DNA of 64,000 bases from contig NC_092797.1 of NCBI RefSeq assembly GCF_918797505.1, positions 28,223,372 through 28,287,371 on the forward strand, written 5' to 3'. A model generated the notes under the pieces. It was not told where the DNA came from. It searched no databases and worked only from the letters and a program-made list of their open reading frames with translations. The DNA is from Bemisia tabaci (taxonomy: Eukaryota; Arthropoda; Insecta; Hemiptera; Aleyrodidae). Positions 35,401-46,953 of this stretch are shown here, one piece after another. Numbering within the stretch: position 1 is the stretch's first letter; each line of letters starts with the position of its first letter. A program made the translations under genes and the position numbers.

Positions 35401-37750
35401 TGAGAAGATTGTATCGGGACCCATCTCCTGAAAACGCGACGAATAAATACAGACATATCAAATGTTGCCGTTCATTACTGGATATATGTCTTCGCCAGCG
35501 CATTTAATGCAGGGAACGGACAACTTTTTTAACCAATCTGAAAAACAATAGAAATAAAAGATTAATTACTTTCGCGCAAAACTGCTGCCAGGATTTTAGA
35601 ATGAATATCGTGATAAATTAGGTGTGGCGAGTTTATCGCGTTGGCAACTTCATATCCAGCGTTGCAATCCGTACCACACACAGTTTTTACTCGCAACATT
35701 TTGTCGAAATTTTTTAAACTTTATTTTCCGAAAAAAATTTTATGTCGTTATGTTTATAAATTCTCCCCTCAATTTGATCAAATGTTCAAATGGTACTTCC
35801 TCTGTGCAACGACGAAATGCAAATGAAATGACGTGACCTATTCCTTTACCACAAAGGAATAATTGAAGGTATCTCAGGCTTTTTAACAGCAACACTTGGA
35901 ATACTTGGATACAACTATTCGAACTCAAAGGATGTCCGTGTTGCATGCACAAAAAACTGCAGGCGCTCTGGATTTCGTGACCAGCATGCACGCTTGGCTG
36001 CGCTGCGCTTATATTGTGTGCTCTGATAATCAATGATAACGAGAAGCAAAACAGATCAGTGTTACCTTGATCTAGGTGTGTTACATTTCCTATAATATGT
36101 AAGTAGCCAGACTCTTATCAATTCCTTGGTTAGCACAGAGATATTAACCCGGTCTCCTAGTTATTACCTACGAGGAAAATTGTAGTACTGATAGTGCCTC
36201 ATGTGACACGGAGTTACTTAACCCTAAATCACGTTACACAATAATCATCCAGAATCTTGTTGTGGAAGAAACTGTGATATGGTAATAGGACGTAAATGAT
36301 CGAGTTGAACAGTTGTGAGAGGTGAAGAGTTGTGCTCTCATACAAAGATTAAGTACAGAATGCAAAATGAGGAATATGCGAACAAGATTTATTTCTCATT
36401 TTTCATCTTACGCTCTGTTTTTTTTTTATAGATTCAATTCTTTGAACACTTCGCGCGTATGTGAATGGTGTGAGAAGCTGCAAGGTATTTAACGTGCTAT
36501 AAATCTTTGGAGAAAATGGGTACATTTTTACCGCTTTGAGCACTTTCCATGATGAAAGTCATTAATAATGTATTTCACGAAAATTGTTTGCTTATTCACT
36601 CTGGAGGTGATGCCTCTCTTCCAGTTTGCTCCCCACTTCCCATTTTTGCCTTTTATCTTTTCCCCTCTTTTTTTCCAAACGATCGTTAAAAATTGATGGG
36701 TCATATTTTATGCGTCCTTTATTTTGCCTTTAATTGTACATGTTCTTGAAAATTTTAATGAACCTACATCACCCAATCGCAGATTTTTCATCTGTACTCA
36801 TATCACAATGATTATTTTAGCGGGGAGATGAATTTGACCGGAAAATTAAATTCTTACATTAAATAATAACGGATACCACAATCAATTTTTTGAACGGAGA
36901 ATTTACAGGTGTCTAAAATTTGATGAATTTCTTGTTTAAAGAGGAAACTTCCGAGTGAACTGCACACCAAGATACCCTTGGTTTGTAAATCGAAAAATTA
37001 TTGAAGGAAATATAACACATTAACCAAATTTGCTAAAATATATGTGTTTAAATGGGAAATACCACCAGATGACGTCATTAGGCGGTGCATCTACATACAA
37101 TTTTAAATCTATCTTTACCTTTTTTCCAATACCAGAAAAAAATTATGAAAAATACTGTCAAATCAGCCCTTCAAGTACTCTCCCATGAAGCGATAAAAAA
37201 TGTGCATGCAAATCCTCTATTACAATTCTTTAAAAAAAAAACATCATGATACCCCCCCCCCTCTTTGCAATCTTTTTACACTCATAAAAATGTGTAATGG
37301 TTTTAGTAGAAATTCTGACGGATCTACCGAGCATTTATTTAGGCAGGCAAATATTTTTATATAGCTCTTTTACGATTTCAACTGTTCATATCTGAGTATC
37401 GAACAGTTTACCACGCACCCTCTTCATTACAACATCACAATCACATACAATGATTACAGAGAAAATATATAGGAATTCAATTGCAGTAAATGAAAAGTAT
37501 TTTTGACAAGAGGAGCTGCACCATCTAATAGAAAGTTGCTCCATAAAAAATCAACATTTCTCAATGTGAGTCGTAATCCACTATCTCCTCCACGAAGATA
37601 AACCTGGTAAGAATAACGAGACAAGCAATGGAATTTTAAATACCCTCCTTAAGTGTTAAATATCCCCCTCTCAAAACGATTCGTTAAAATAACTCTACAC
37701 TCCGCCCTAAAGAGAAAATGGCCTCGTATTAAAATAAAGCCTCAGAGTAC

Positions 37751-38005
37751 TGCCGTGCTAAGTAAAAACGCCGTATCAACCAACCCTCAGGCGTTGCCAA
37801 ATTTCCTTCCATAAAATACGAATTTACCGGGAAAAGTTGTTAATCTTTTTGCTCCAATTTTTCAGAAAATTTTGTTCGCATTTCAACCTAAAATATCTGA
37901 AAATTACAAGGAAAAGTATGCATTAATTTCGTCATAAATACCTGTTTCATCGGGGAGATTTGACAACTCTCGAATGTTCATACGGCATTTTTCCTTAGCA
38001 CGGCA
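37751..38005. mobile_element. F3 foldback MITE, full-length copy
   Basis: Ends TGCCGTGCTAAGTAAAAACG and TTTTTCCTTAGCACGGCA are close inverted repeats. The inner arms carry GGCGTTGCCAAATTTCC and its complement. 255 bp, no coding content, and one of the better-preserved members. Confidence 0.88.
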
Positions 38006-38098
38006 AAGTAGCAGAGAAACGTTACGATACCCCCCCCCCCCGCAGCCCCTATTTCCCCCGTTTAATTGCATCGTATTAATTCACCGCCATTGACGTCC

Positions 38099-38263
38099 AA
38101 TGGCGTGGCATGTTTTTCGATATATCGATCAATCTGCCATTCAAACTTATGGAAAAGAATCGATTAAAAGTAAGTTTGTAACGAACACCTTAATAATCGA
38201 TTCTTTACTATAGCTTCAAATGCGGAAATATCGATAATCGATTGTTTCACTCCACGCTACTGC
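38099..38263. mobile_element. F2 palindromic MITE, copy 5
   Basis: A diverged copy with ends AATGGCGTGGCATG and CACTCCACGCTACTGC. The exact 8-bp duplication TGACGTCC lies at 38091-38098 and 38264-38271. The central palindrome is mutated (GTAAGTTTGTAACGAACACC). It sits between two F3 foldbacks. Confidence 0.88.
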
Positions 38264-38343
38264 TGACGTCCGAAAGAAAAGTCATTGCGAACGTGTACGC
38301 AGTTATCCGAGCTGAACTCGAGCATCTGTCCACTCCGCATCAC

Positions 38344-38591
38344 TGCCGTGCTAAGCAAAAACGCCGTAAGAGCATCCGAGTGTTGCCAAATTTCCTCTCA
38401 GAAAATAGTTATTTTTGAAGAAAGTCGTAAGTATTTTTCCTTGAAATTTTCAGGAATCTCAGGTGAAATTGCGAACAAAATTATATGGAAAATTGGAGGA
38501 CAAATATTTACAAATTTTCCCGAAAATTCGCGTTTAACCAAAGGAAAATTGGCAACACCTGACGTTTCATGCGGCGTTTTCCCTCATGGCA
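38344..38591. mobile_element. F3 foldback MITE, full-length copy
   Basis: Left end TGCCGTGCTAAGCAAAAACG, right end GGCGTTTTCCCTCATGGCA. It lies 80 bp right of F2 copy 5, in a run F3-F2-F3-hairpin from 37.75 to 38.86 kb. The 140-codon frame crossing it is translated foldback. Confidence 0.82.
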
Positions 38592-38650
38592 GATCAGGCG
38601 CTGGTCTTAAGCAGGAGCAGAAGCACGTCCGGGAGTATCAAAATCAACGC

Positions 38651-38859
38651 TATAGTCCACGCCACGAAAAGTGGCGGGTGAGGGGCGGAGACAGTCGGCC
38701 GGTCTAGTCTATCGTTGAAGGGTTGAAGCGCAGGTATTGGCCCGTAGTTGAAACGGGGTAACGACTGGGCCAATACCTGCGCTTCAACCCTTCAACGATA
38801 GACTAGACCGGCCGACTGTCTCCGCCCCTCACCCGCCACTTTTCGTGGCGTGGACTATA
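38651..38859. mobile_element. Perfect long hairpin: 93-bp arms, 23-base loop
   Basis: The left arm (38651-38743) starts TATAGTCCACGCCACGAAAA and ends CAGGTATTGGCCC. The right arm (38767-38859) is its exact reverse complement by my base-by-base reading. It is GC-rich against its surroundings. No target duplication is obvious. A transcript crossing it would form a 93-bp duplex. Possibly a very young foldback MITE. No second copy was seen. Confidence 0.88.
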
Positions 38860-39125
38860 ACTTAAATTTATGGCGTTCCGTCCTCCGCGGTTCGCGGGAG
38901 GACCTCCGAGAGTTATGACTTGGTTTTTAGCCAAGAACGTCTTCTTCATTCGTTCCGCCGAGCTCGTTTTCACTTTGAATTTTCCCGACCGCGTTTCTTT
39001 CGAGCCACGCCGAACCTCTGCTCCGAATCAACAATGCAGAAAGGACGCCACCCGATGCGACTCGGTGTTTCAGGAGGGGCTTTAAACAAATGAACCGCAC
39101 TTAGCAGAAAGGAACCAAGCCACAT

Positions 39126-39435
39126 TAGAGTCCCTTTATACTGAGAGTCAAGACAACACCCCTCATGGAGTCACAAACGGGAATAAAGATTACAGAAATT
39201 GAACGTTTTTCGTAATCTTTGATTGGCCCATTATCGAATTCCTTTCTTCGTTCCTTCCCTCATTCCGTTTGTTCCTCGCCGAACCCGTAATTCCCCGGTC
39301 CATTCCACATTATAATCTTTGCAATCGGTGAAACTGTAATCTTTATTCCCGTTTGTGACACTGTGAAGGCCTGAAATACGGGAACCAATCAGAAATGGAT
39401 TCACATTGTCTTGACTCTCAGTATAAAGGGACTCT
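39126..39435. mobile_element. F9 palindromic element nested in F8
   Basis: Ends TAGAGTCCCTTTATACTGAG and CTCAGTATAAAGGGACTCT, with GAGTCAAGACAA continuing both arms. The exact 8-bp duplication AGCCACAT lies at 39118-39125 and 39436-39443, which identifies the host as the F8 left arm. The inner pair is AACGGGAATAAAGATTACAG against its complement. Confidence 0.88.
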
Positions 39436-39469
39436 AGCCACATCAGCTATTGCCAAATTTTACTGGGCA

Positions 39470-39985
39470 ATGAAGATGTTGCATGTGTGCAGAATTTGCG
39501 ATTTGACTATTGATTCTTATGTAAAAGTTCGCGAGAAACACGATGGTGCCACTGGTTTTCTCTGAAATCCACTCCCAAGCTCAAAAAAAAAGCTCTCAAG
39601 TTGAGGCCAAAATGAAGGGGATATCCCACGCTATCCTGAGAGTCCACCTTTACATCAAGACAAATTCTCCATGCCAAGATAGGGAGCAAATACATTGACG
39701 GGGCTGCCACCTTATTTGGGGACGCTAAAACTGAAAACACGGCAACCCTGCTAATGTATTTGCTCCCTATCTTCGCATGGGGAGTTCGTCTTGATGTAAA
39801 GGTGGACTCTCGGGATAGCGTGGGATATCCCCTCCATTTTAGCCTCAACTTGAGAGCTTATTTTGCTTGGGAGCTTGGGAGTTGATTTCAGAGAAAACCA
39901 GTGGCACCATCGTGTTTCTCGCGAACTTTTACATAAGAATATCAATAGTCAAATCGCAAATTCCTCACAGATTCAACATCTCCAT
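39470..39985. mobile_element. F10 foldback nested in F8
   Basis: The left arm has TGAAGATGTTGCATGTGTGC and AGAATTTGCGATTTGACTAT; the right arm has the matching complement ending ATTCAACATCTCCATTC. Inner arms include GCGAGAAACACGATGGTGCC and TCAAGACAAATTCTCCATGC. The same element occurs at 48192-48713. Confidence 0.85.
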
Positions 39986-42057
39986 TCTATTTTTTGCAAG
40001 AGAACGTTTGTGCGGATTCCCTTGAAAATTTTACGGAATTTGCTTCGTACTATGCAGAAAATTCATTCAAATTTGCAAAAAAATCCGTTTTCTAAAAAAT
40101 TAAATTGCTCAGTTAAATTTGGCAATAGCTGATGTGGCTTGGCTCCTTTCTGCTTAACTCGGTCCAAATGCTGTGGGTGGATCAACCATTTTCAAAGATA
40201 AGTTGCCTCGCGTGCCCTTCCCAAGCATTTTCGTAAATCCGATTTAATTTGTTGTAAGCCGCCACTGAACTTTATCTGTAATAAGTTACCATGCATATAC
40301 CTTATCAAAATCTATTATTAAGTGAGAAATCGTTATTTTCTATTTTGGTGTGAATTATTTTGAAAAATTATTAATGAGACACTGAAATGATAACTGCAAA
40401 GAATCTCCAAATTCAGGGGATATTTGAGGGGCTCGGAGGACAAGGTGCATGACTGCATTTTTTGCTAGTTCAAGAAATACGTGTTTAAAGTTTCAAAATT
40501 TTATGGAGCCTCATGGCAGAAAGGAAGTTTAAACCCACATTTTGATGCCTTAAAGTTGGACTTTAATGTTGAATTTTTCACAGAATATAATTTCAAACTA
40601 GTTTTAGTTGAGCTCATGAATACACTTTTATGCACCTTGTTCTCCAAGATCCTCATTTCACTTTGTGTGGTAGTTTTTTTTTTTTTTTTCTATAAAATTT
40701 TAATTACCCATCTCATACTAATCATATATCATCTCAAAAAGTCGTGTATAAATTTTTTTCTTTAAAAAAAAAAAAAAAAAAAAATTGGATCAAAGTTGAA
40801 CATATTTTCACTGTTTTTTTGTCGCATTCATGAGTAATTTCATAACATTGATGCTACCTATGGGAAAAGGGTGCCGTTCAGCAACATTATGCGATTTGCT
40901 CCAAATCTCAATCGTCAACATTCACTCTTTTCACCCTAATTAGACTAAATTTATTCATGAAAACACATGAGGCTTTCCCCAAATACAGGTACTCCTTCCG
41001 ATCCGATGAAGTGTTTACACAGTCTTGTCCCGAGAACCGTCAAAGCTTGACGCTACTCTAAAGTTAGTGAATCTATCCGCATTTCGCTAAATAACATTCG
41101 TGACTTGTTTGTCACTTTGACCTTTTTCCTCTGATACTTCCGTAATTTACTTCGACTCCCAGACAATCAAGGAAACACGTAGACCATTAGTTCCAGGCAT
41201 TAGAAATTGCGAGGATTTCGCTCACACAATCGAGACTCTCGGCGCGGTTTCGATAAAACTGCTCATAAATAATTCATGCCTACTTGCGTTGAAAATAAAG
41301 GTCTAATAGTGCTGGATGACGAAAACAAGTTAACGCTCCTCGAGGTGGCAAAAAAAGGAAAGTTGCTGTCGAGGAATTGATATATTCCGAAGGGAAAGTT
41401 ACGAACAAAAATTACCAACGCACTTGAATAATTGTTTTTGCGAAATCCAGGTAAATAATGAAAGCGCCATGATACAAATGAATAATCCACCTATTTTTTA
41501 CGGTATGCAATAAGTATTTAGCGACTGTTCATTTTTTATGAAATTGAAACATTTACCTTTCTTATAGTCACCACTGGCAAAAGCTTTCATTTAATTTCTC
41601 CATTTTGTCGCATTGCACGGAATCCGTAATTGGCATGTTGATAGGACAATAGCATTTTGAAACAGCAGACTTGCGCATTAAGTGTTTATTGCTGCTCATC
41701 TATAATGAACGTTATCATACATTTTTTGTGCAAAATGTCATTTCTTGTAAAGTTCTGCATAGGAGAGGGTCTGTGGCTGTAATCTTTCTAAAAATTACAA
41801 TGCGTTCTTATGGTTTTTTTTTTTTTTTTTTTTTTTAACAGAAAAATAGGCTCTGAGCAGATACTTTCTTTATAATCTATTAAAAACTCACAGAAAGTAT
41901 CGACGCATTATGGAACTTAGTTTGCGGTAAGGAAATACAATATTAGAGGAAATTAGGCACTATAAAAATACTAGTAGGCTGATTCTTGTTAAATTGGACG
42001 TATTTCTATCAAACGGTACTATGTGCATTAAGTCATGAGCCCTGAGACTCATAAGAA

Positions 42058-42159
42058 TGTGTGCATAACAATATATATGTGTATATGTGTAATATATATG
42101 TATAACCAAAATATGTATGTATAATGTGTGTGTGTAATATATATGTATATATGTGTGCA
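42058..42159 (+). repeat. TG/TA microsatellite
   Basis: Compound, interrupted runs of TATATATG, GTGTAATATATATG and TGTGTGTG over about 100 bp. The minus-strand YIHTHI-type frames here are translated microsatellite. Confidence 0.88.
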
Positions 42160-42526
42160 GTGACAATATGTTGAGCCTGCAAAGTTGAAGGTGATTTCCC
42201 AGAACTACACAAATGGTCGAGAATCGAGTATAGGTAAAGTGGATTGCCCGTAAATTGAAAGCCCTTGGATAGGAATTGGTTCTTCCTGGACCTGCTCCGT
42301 CTGTTATAATCCTTTTCCCTCTCTCGAAGGAATGCTCCTTTCATCTCATTTCAATCCGTCTTGTCTGTCATTGAATTCAAGTACGTCATCGAAAGTGCGC
42401 CTATCTATCGACACCATCCGATAATCGATGTGAAGTTGAAGCATCAATATTCCCAAGCTCCCGCGATCAAATCGTGACGTATCGATCCATCGCGTTTGTT
42501 TGAAGTCGCACATTTAAATTACTCAC

Positions 42527-42633
42527 CAGACTAAAAGCTCCTCTACTTTAAGAAGCAGATTCGGCACAAAAGCAGAGGCTAACGAAATCAGTGATGCCAC
42601 GTTGAACAAAAAATGTTGATTCAAGGTTTCTCT
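42527..42633 (-). other. Candidate 107-nt exon, product unknown
   Basis: On the minus strand, acceptor-like CAATTTTCCCAG precedes a 107-nt open segment. It reads RETLNQHFLFNVASLISLAS and SAFVPNLLL onwards, with a hydrophobic stretch of about 20 residues, and ends at a consensus donor (CTG|GTGAGT). Its exit phase (2) does not fit the receptor exon at 23226. Not recognised. Confidence 0.2.
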
Positions 42634-43209
42634 CTGGGAAAATTGTTCTCCCTTCACATCTCCGAGGAAATAAAATGAGAATTAAAAGAACAGAATAATA
42701 AATAACAGAAAAATACTTTCTACTTTGACGATACGATTGTGTTGCTAGAGCAGGAGCAGTGGCGAAGCCAGACGCTTTTCATAAAAAAAGGGGAGGAGTC
42801 CCCGGTTAAAAATGTCTCATAAGTAAAGGACCAGATCCTCTGGATCTTCACGCCACTGTCCACTCGTAGAAACATTTGGACCACATTTTGCAATTGGGAA
42901 CTACAATTTATGCCTCATTTGAAAAACAACACATGTGCCATTAGTCTCCCTATGCAGATAGGCGTTTTTATCTGTGAGCCAGAAATTGTGATCCCTTATT
43001 GAAAAATGTAGTTCATTTATGAGACGTGTGTATCTGGAAAAGCGTTCATTTGCTCATTTTGAAAATACGGATCTTACAAGTAAGAAATAAAAATAATACT
43101 AATAAACCCAGCTTGAGTTTGATAGTATCCCTTCCCCATATCTAATGTAGGAATGTTCTTGTGAATTATCTTCAGAAAATCAGCTGAACCGATGTTTATC
43201 TTACGCAGT

Positions 43210-43374
43210 CGGCCTCCTATGGTGTAGTGGTTAAAGCGCTAGCTCTATGATCGGGATCGGGTTTGATTCCCGGCCAGGCGACCCGAGTTTGATGGTCCCT
43301 AAGACTGGTTGTTTGGGACGGAGGGGGGGGGCGGGACTGAATCGCAGGGTTAGCCCTTGTGGACTACTTGGAAT

Positions 43375-43414
<40 letters not shown>
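43210..43414 (+). mobile_element. tRNA-derived SINE, copy 1, with poly(A) tail
   Basis: The head GGCCTCCTATGGTGTAGTGG reads like a tRNA D-arm with an A box (GTAGTGGTTAAAGCGC). A B box follows (GGTTTGATTCC) and then CCAGGCGACCCGAGTTTGAT. A unique body ends in 37 A. A and B box promoters plus a poly(A) tail define a tRNA-related SINE copied by a LINE reverse transcriptase. A related copy lies at 62760. Confidence 0.85.
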
Positions 43415-43417
<3 letters not shown>

Positions 43418-44205
43418 AAGAATTTGTAAAGCAACAACCGTCCATATTTGTTTTCATAGTAATACGAAAAGAAATACAAAAGTAATACAAATAGAAATTT
43501 GTTTCAGTGTAATACGATGTAATACAGAAACACTGTAACGTCTGGGCTATGAAATAGTATAAAAAAAATAAAAATAAAAAAGTAAAGAATTGGTAAAGCA
43601 ACAACCGTCCATATTTGTTTTCATACTTAAATGAAATACGTAGTAATACAGAAACACTGTAGCGTCTGGGACTCGATTTCCCGGAATTTGTCAGGACGCT
43701 ATGAATATTTATGAAAACAGTCGCATATTATCCGTTTATCAAATTTTCGTTTTTTTCCGTTCCTTTCCCGACACGCAGTTTTCCGGTCTGCGATGCAGCA
43801 ACGCCGATCCGGCGGAGGAAACACAGTTAATCGATTAACTGTTGATTGCGAGGCTGTCTGTGAATGAGTTTAGGAGTCCTTCACGCCCCTGTCCGTTCGC
43901 GAATTCAATTATTCGCCGCTTTCTCCCTCGCCGAACTTGGTGCCGCAAACCACCCCACCATCACGCCTGGTTAACGCAACTCAACCTCACTCTTTCGGCC
44001 TTTTAGGGTCGCACGAGTGACACAGTTTTCTGGGCCATATCATTTGAAGCCTGAATAATCGCAGTCTGAGATGAATGTTGAACCGGTTTCTGCTGGACGG
44101 GCGGAAGTCCTAAAACTCAGAGCTCTCGCGTCTTGCGTGATCAACGAAAGCTAGGGCTCATGAGTTTACGGGCTTACGTCCGTCTAACAGGAACCGATTC
44201 GATTT

Positions 44206-44451
44206 GACCGCGTTAAGCAGAAAAGAACGAAGCCACGTGAGCTATTGCCAAAAATTTGGCAATTTAATTTTGTACATGTAAACGGTTGTGCGGATTTTTG
44301 TGCAAAGTTCCGGGAATTTTCTGCATAATGCGAAGCCAATTCCTTAAAATTTTCAAAGGAATCCGCACAAATGTTCTCTTGTAAGAAATTAAATTGCCCT
44401 GTTAAATGACAATAGCTGATGTGGCTTAGTTCTTTTCTGTTGAACGCGGTC
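44206..44451. mobile_element. F8 foldback MITE, uninterrupted copy
   Basis: Ends GACCGCGTTAAGCAGAAAAG and CTTTTCTGTTGAACGCGGTC. Inside are GCCACGTGAGCTATTGCC and GACAATAGCTGATGTGGC, then an AT-rich centre with GTGCGGATTTTTGTGC and its complement. It provides the reference for the interrupted copy at 39092-40164. Confidence 0.85.
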
Positions 44452-46075
44452 CAATTGAGCTCCTGATGGTATTTCGCAAATAGTCAAAAGAAAGGAAGGT
44501 GAAAGATGTCTGAAAATAATTTTTAAGCTCAACGGGGGGAGGGATTCAAACCTCGGAAATGTTGAAACATTTGCATGAAAAATGAATTAAAATTGAATAA
44601 GAGATATAGGTTTGCAAAAATATACTTCCTCCAACGTCAGAAGTGTCTTACAAGAAATTCTTAAAGTTTTACGGATGAAATACCACGACCAAAAGTCAAT
44701 GAATGAATTGAATTCATAATGGTGAAAAAGTCATAATCTAAGTAGCATGCCAGCATAATTTATTATTAAGTAACTGTGTAATTAACAAAATCTTCGCATC
44801 TGAAGCGTAACTCAGCCCCTCCCTAAAATTTAGTTGAGAAGAAAAATTCATCTACTCGAGACGACAAGTAGTTCTTCACAGGTTTTCGAAAGTTCCAAAG
44901 AGTGGATTTGCGTAATTTTTATCCAATTTGCGTCACTTACCTCAACATACTTCAAAACTCACCCGAGTTTCACGGACTCGGTTGTATTTAGGAACTATAA
45001 CAGTCGCCTGCATGTTACAGGAACCAGCTTTGACTGTCGTCGATACTCATGCACTAACGTAAAATAAGTAGAATTGACCCAAAAGTTACCTCCCTGTAAT
45101 TTCATCAATATGAAATTTAAACACGTTTTCTTGCTGCGCGTGCACAGCTGATAACACGTAGAGGATGAGATTATAATTGAGAAGATAAAAAAACTTGTTG
45201 GTGTATTCCCCTTCTTATAAATTGCGTTAAAGTTATGTCAGAACGAAAAAACTCGAGTAGCATAATTGTTTCCCTTTTGTATTCGGTAAAAAGTCTGATT
45301 TATTTTCGAACACCCTCAGTAAATTAAAGAGGGTTGAGTTTTTACGCAATCAAAAAGGTACGGAGCCTATTACGGTGACGTGGACGGAAACCGGAAAGAG
45401 AGTTTCGAACAGGGGAACTTGTAAACGAATAAAACAATGAAGGCTTCCGGAGGAGCTTTTTGAAGAACTTTTTAATTAAGATAATGGGAATGGAGTCTTC
45501 AAACACGTGGAGGAGACAGTTTTTTCTCGTGTTGCGCGGATTCCTCCGATTAACGGCAGGTAACTGAGAACTATATCCGTAAGTACTCTAGTGGAGATTT
45601 TATCAAAGTTTCAAACAGATTTGGACATTCAGCTCAGTGTTGCAACTCTAGCGCGCAAAATGGGCCAACGGAACCGATTGGCTCCGAAACCTTTTAATTT
45701 TCCGCACAAAAGAAATTTTGATCACAGGAATTAAAATTTGGTGTTCAATGACAACCAAAACTTTTGGTATGTGGAAACCAAACTTTTGGTTTGTTAAACC
45801 GAATCCTTGATTATTGTGATCAAAATTTTGGATTGAACAGAGCCGAAAAGATTTGGGAACAAAAATCGAGCGACCGGTTTATTCCAGTCAAATGTTTGTT
45901 TCGCGTCTCGAATTGTTCGATCAATCCCCAATCCTCTTTTTCAAGGGAAAAACATCCCCGAAATCATAAGTAATGTCTTTTTGAGGGAAAATTTCGGTCC
46001 TGGTGGGCGGGAGGTCCTCGTAGCCCTGGATCCCTCTAGACCCCCTCCCCCCTCCTGGTTACGCCTCACCACTGA

Positions 46076-46953
46076 CAGGGCCGGATTTACCTACTTGCCT
46101 CCCTTGGGCCGCCTGTATTTTGCCGCCCCCTTCTCATTCGTTCTGAAACATCAATAAAAACCATCAAGTAAACGTGCCGGAGGGGGAGGGGTCTATAAGA
46201 CGCGTTTACCTACTCGTGTTGGATACATTTTTTTGCGAAAAGCCAGTCAACACTCCTGGAAAAATTTCACGGAACTTTGCGCGAAAGTTAAGTTCCGTAA
46301 ACCTATCTTTATGTGGACAAGGTCCTCCATTTATGAGAAAAGAACGAAAAAATTATGGGAGAACAGACATAAATGTGGTTTAATAATTTTAACTTCCGCC
46401 GCTGCGCCGCGCTGATCGCACTGTGATTGGCGCAATGCGTGAAGTATTCATGCAGTCTTGTAGGTGCTATACGTTTCACGCCAACCGCTCCTGACCGTAC
46501 TGTGTTTGGCGCAATGGGTGAAGTATTCCTGCAGTCTTGTAGGCGCTATGCGTTTCACGCCAACCGCTCCTGACCGCACTGAGTTTGGCGCAATGGGTGA
46601 AGTATTCATGCAGTCTTGTAGGCGCTAATATGTGTTACATGCCGATCGCCGCGCCGAGGACTTGCCTTCTTCATCTCAAGTCTTCGTCATCATTTCTCTC
46701 TACGCTGAGCTCCAGGCCAAATTGCGTGTTTAGTTCCTCTCTTCACTCTACTAATTAAATATGATATTTCTAGTATCACCGAAAAACGACAGAATTAGGA
46801 ATTACTATACTCTCAGGAAAGAGAGATTTCATTCCTTTTTCTCATTGATAATTTTTTTTCTGATTCTGATTCCTTATACCTACATTTAAAAAAATTGCGA
46901 AATTTGCCGCCATGGGCCGCGGCCCGTGTGGCCACCCCCTTAATCCGGCCCTG
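46076..46953 (-). mobile_element. F1 hAT-like element, copy 4, inverted (878 bp)
   Basis: Complete copy in the opposite orientation to the others. The ends are CAGGGCCGGATTTA and TTAATCCGGCCCTG, flanked by the exact 8-bp duplication ACCACTGA at 46068-46075 and 46954-46961. It has three minisatellite units at about 46415-46630. No coding sequence is recognised. Confidence 0.92.

Larger units (their letters stand above)
39092..40164. mobile_element. F8 foldback carrying two nested insertions
   Basis: The outer arms are ACTTAGCAGAAAGGAACCAA with GCCACAT on the left, and ATGTGGCTTGGCTCCTTTCT with GCTTAACTCGGTCC on the right. They match the uninterrupted 246-bp copy at 44206. Inside lie F9 (39126-39435) and F10 (39470-39985). 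Without them the element would be about 240 bp. Confidence 0.8.

Noticed and set aside
38285..38707. 140-codon plus-strand frame
   Set aside because: It runs through an F3 foldback and the arm of the perfect hairpin, so it is not a gene.
42058..42344. Minus-strand frames rich in YIHTHI
   Set aside because: Translated TG/TA microsatellite.
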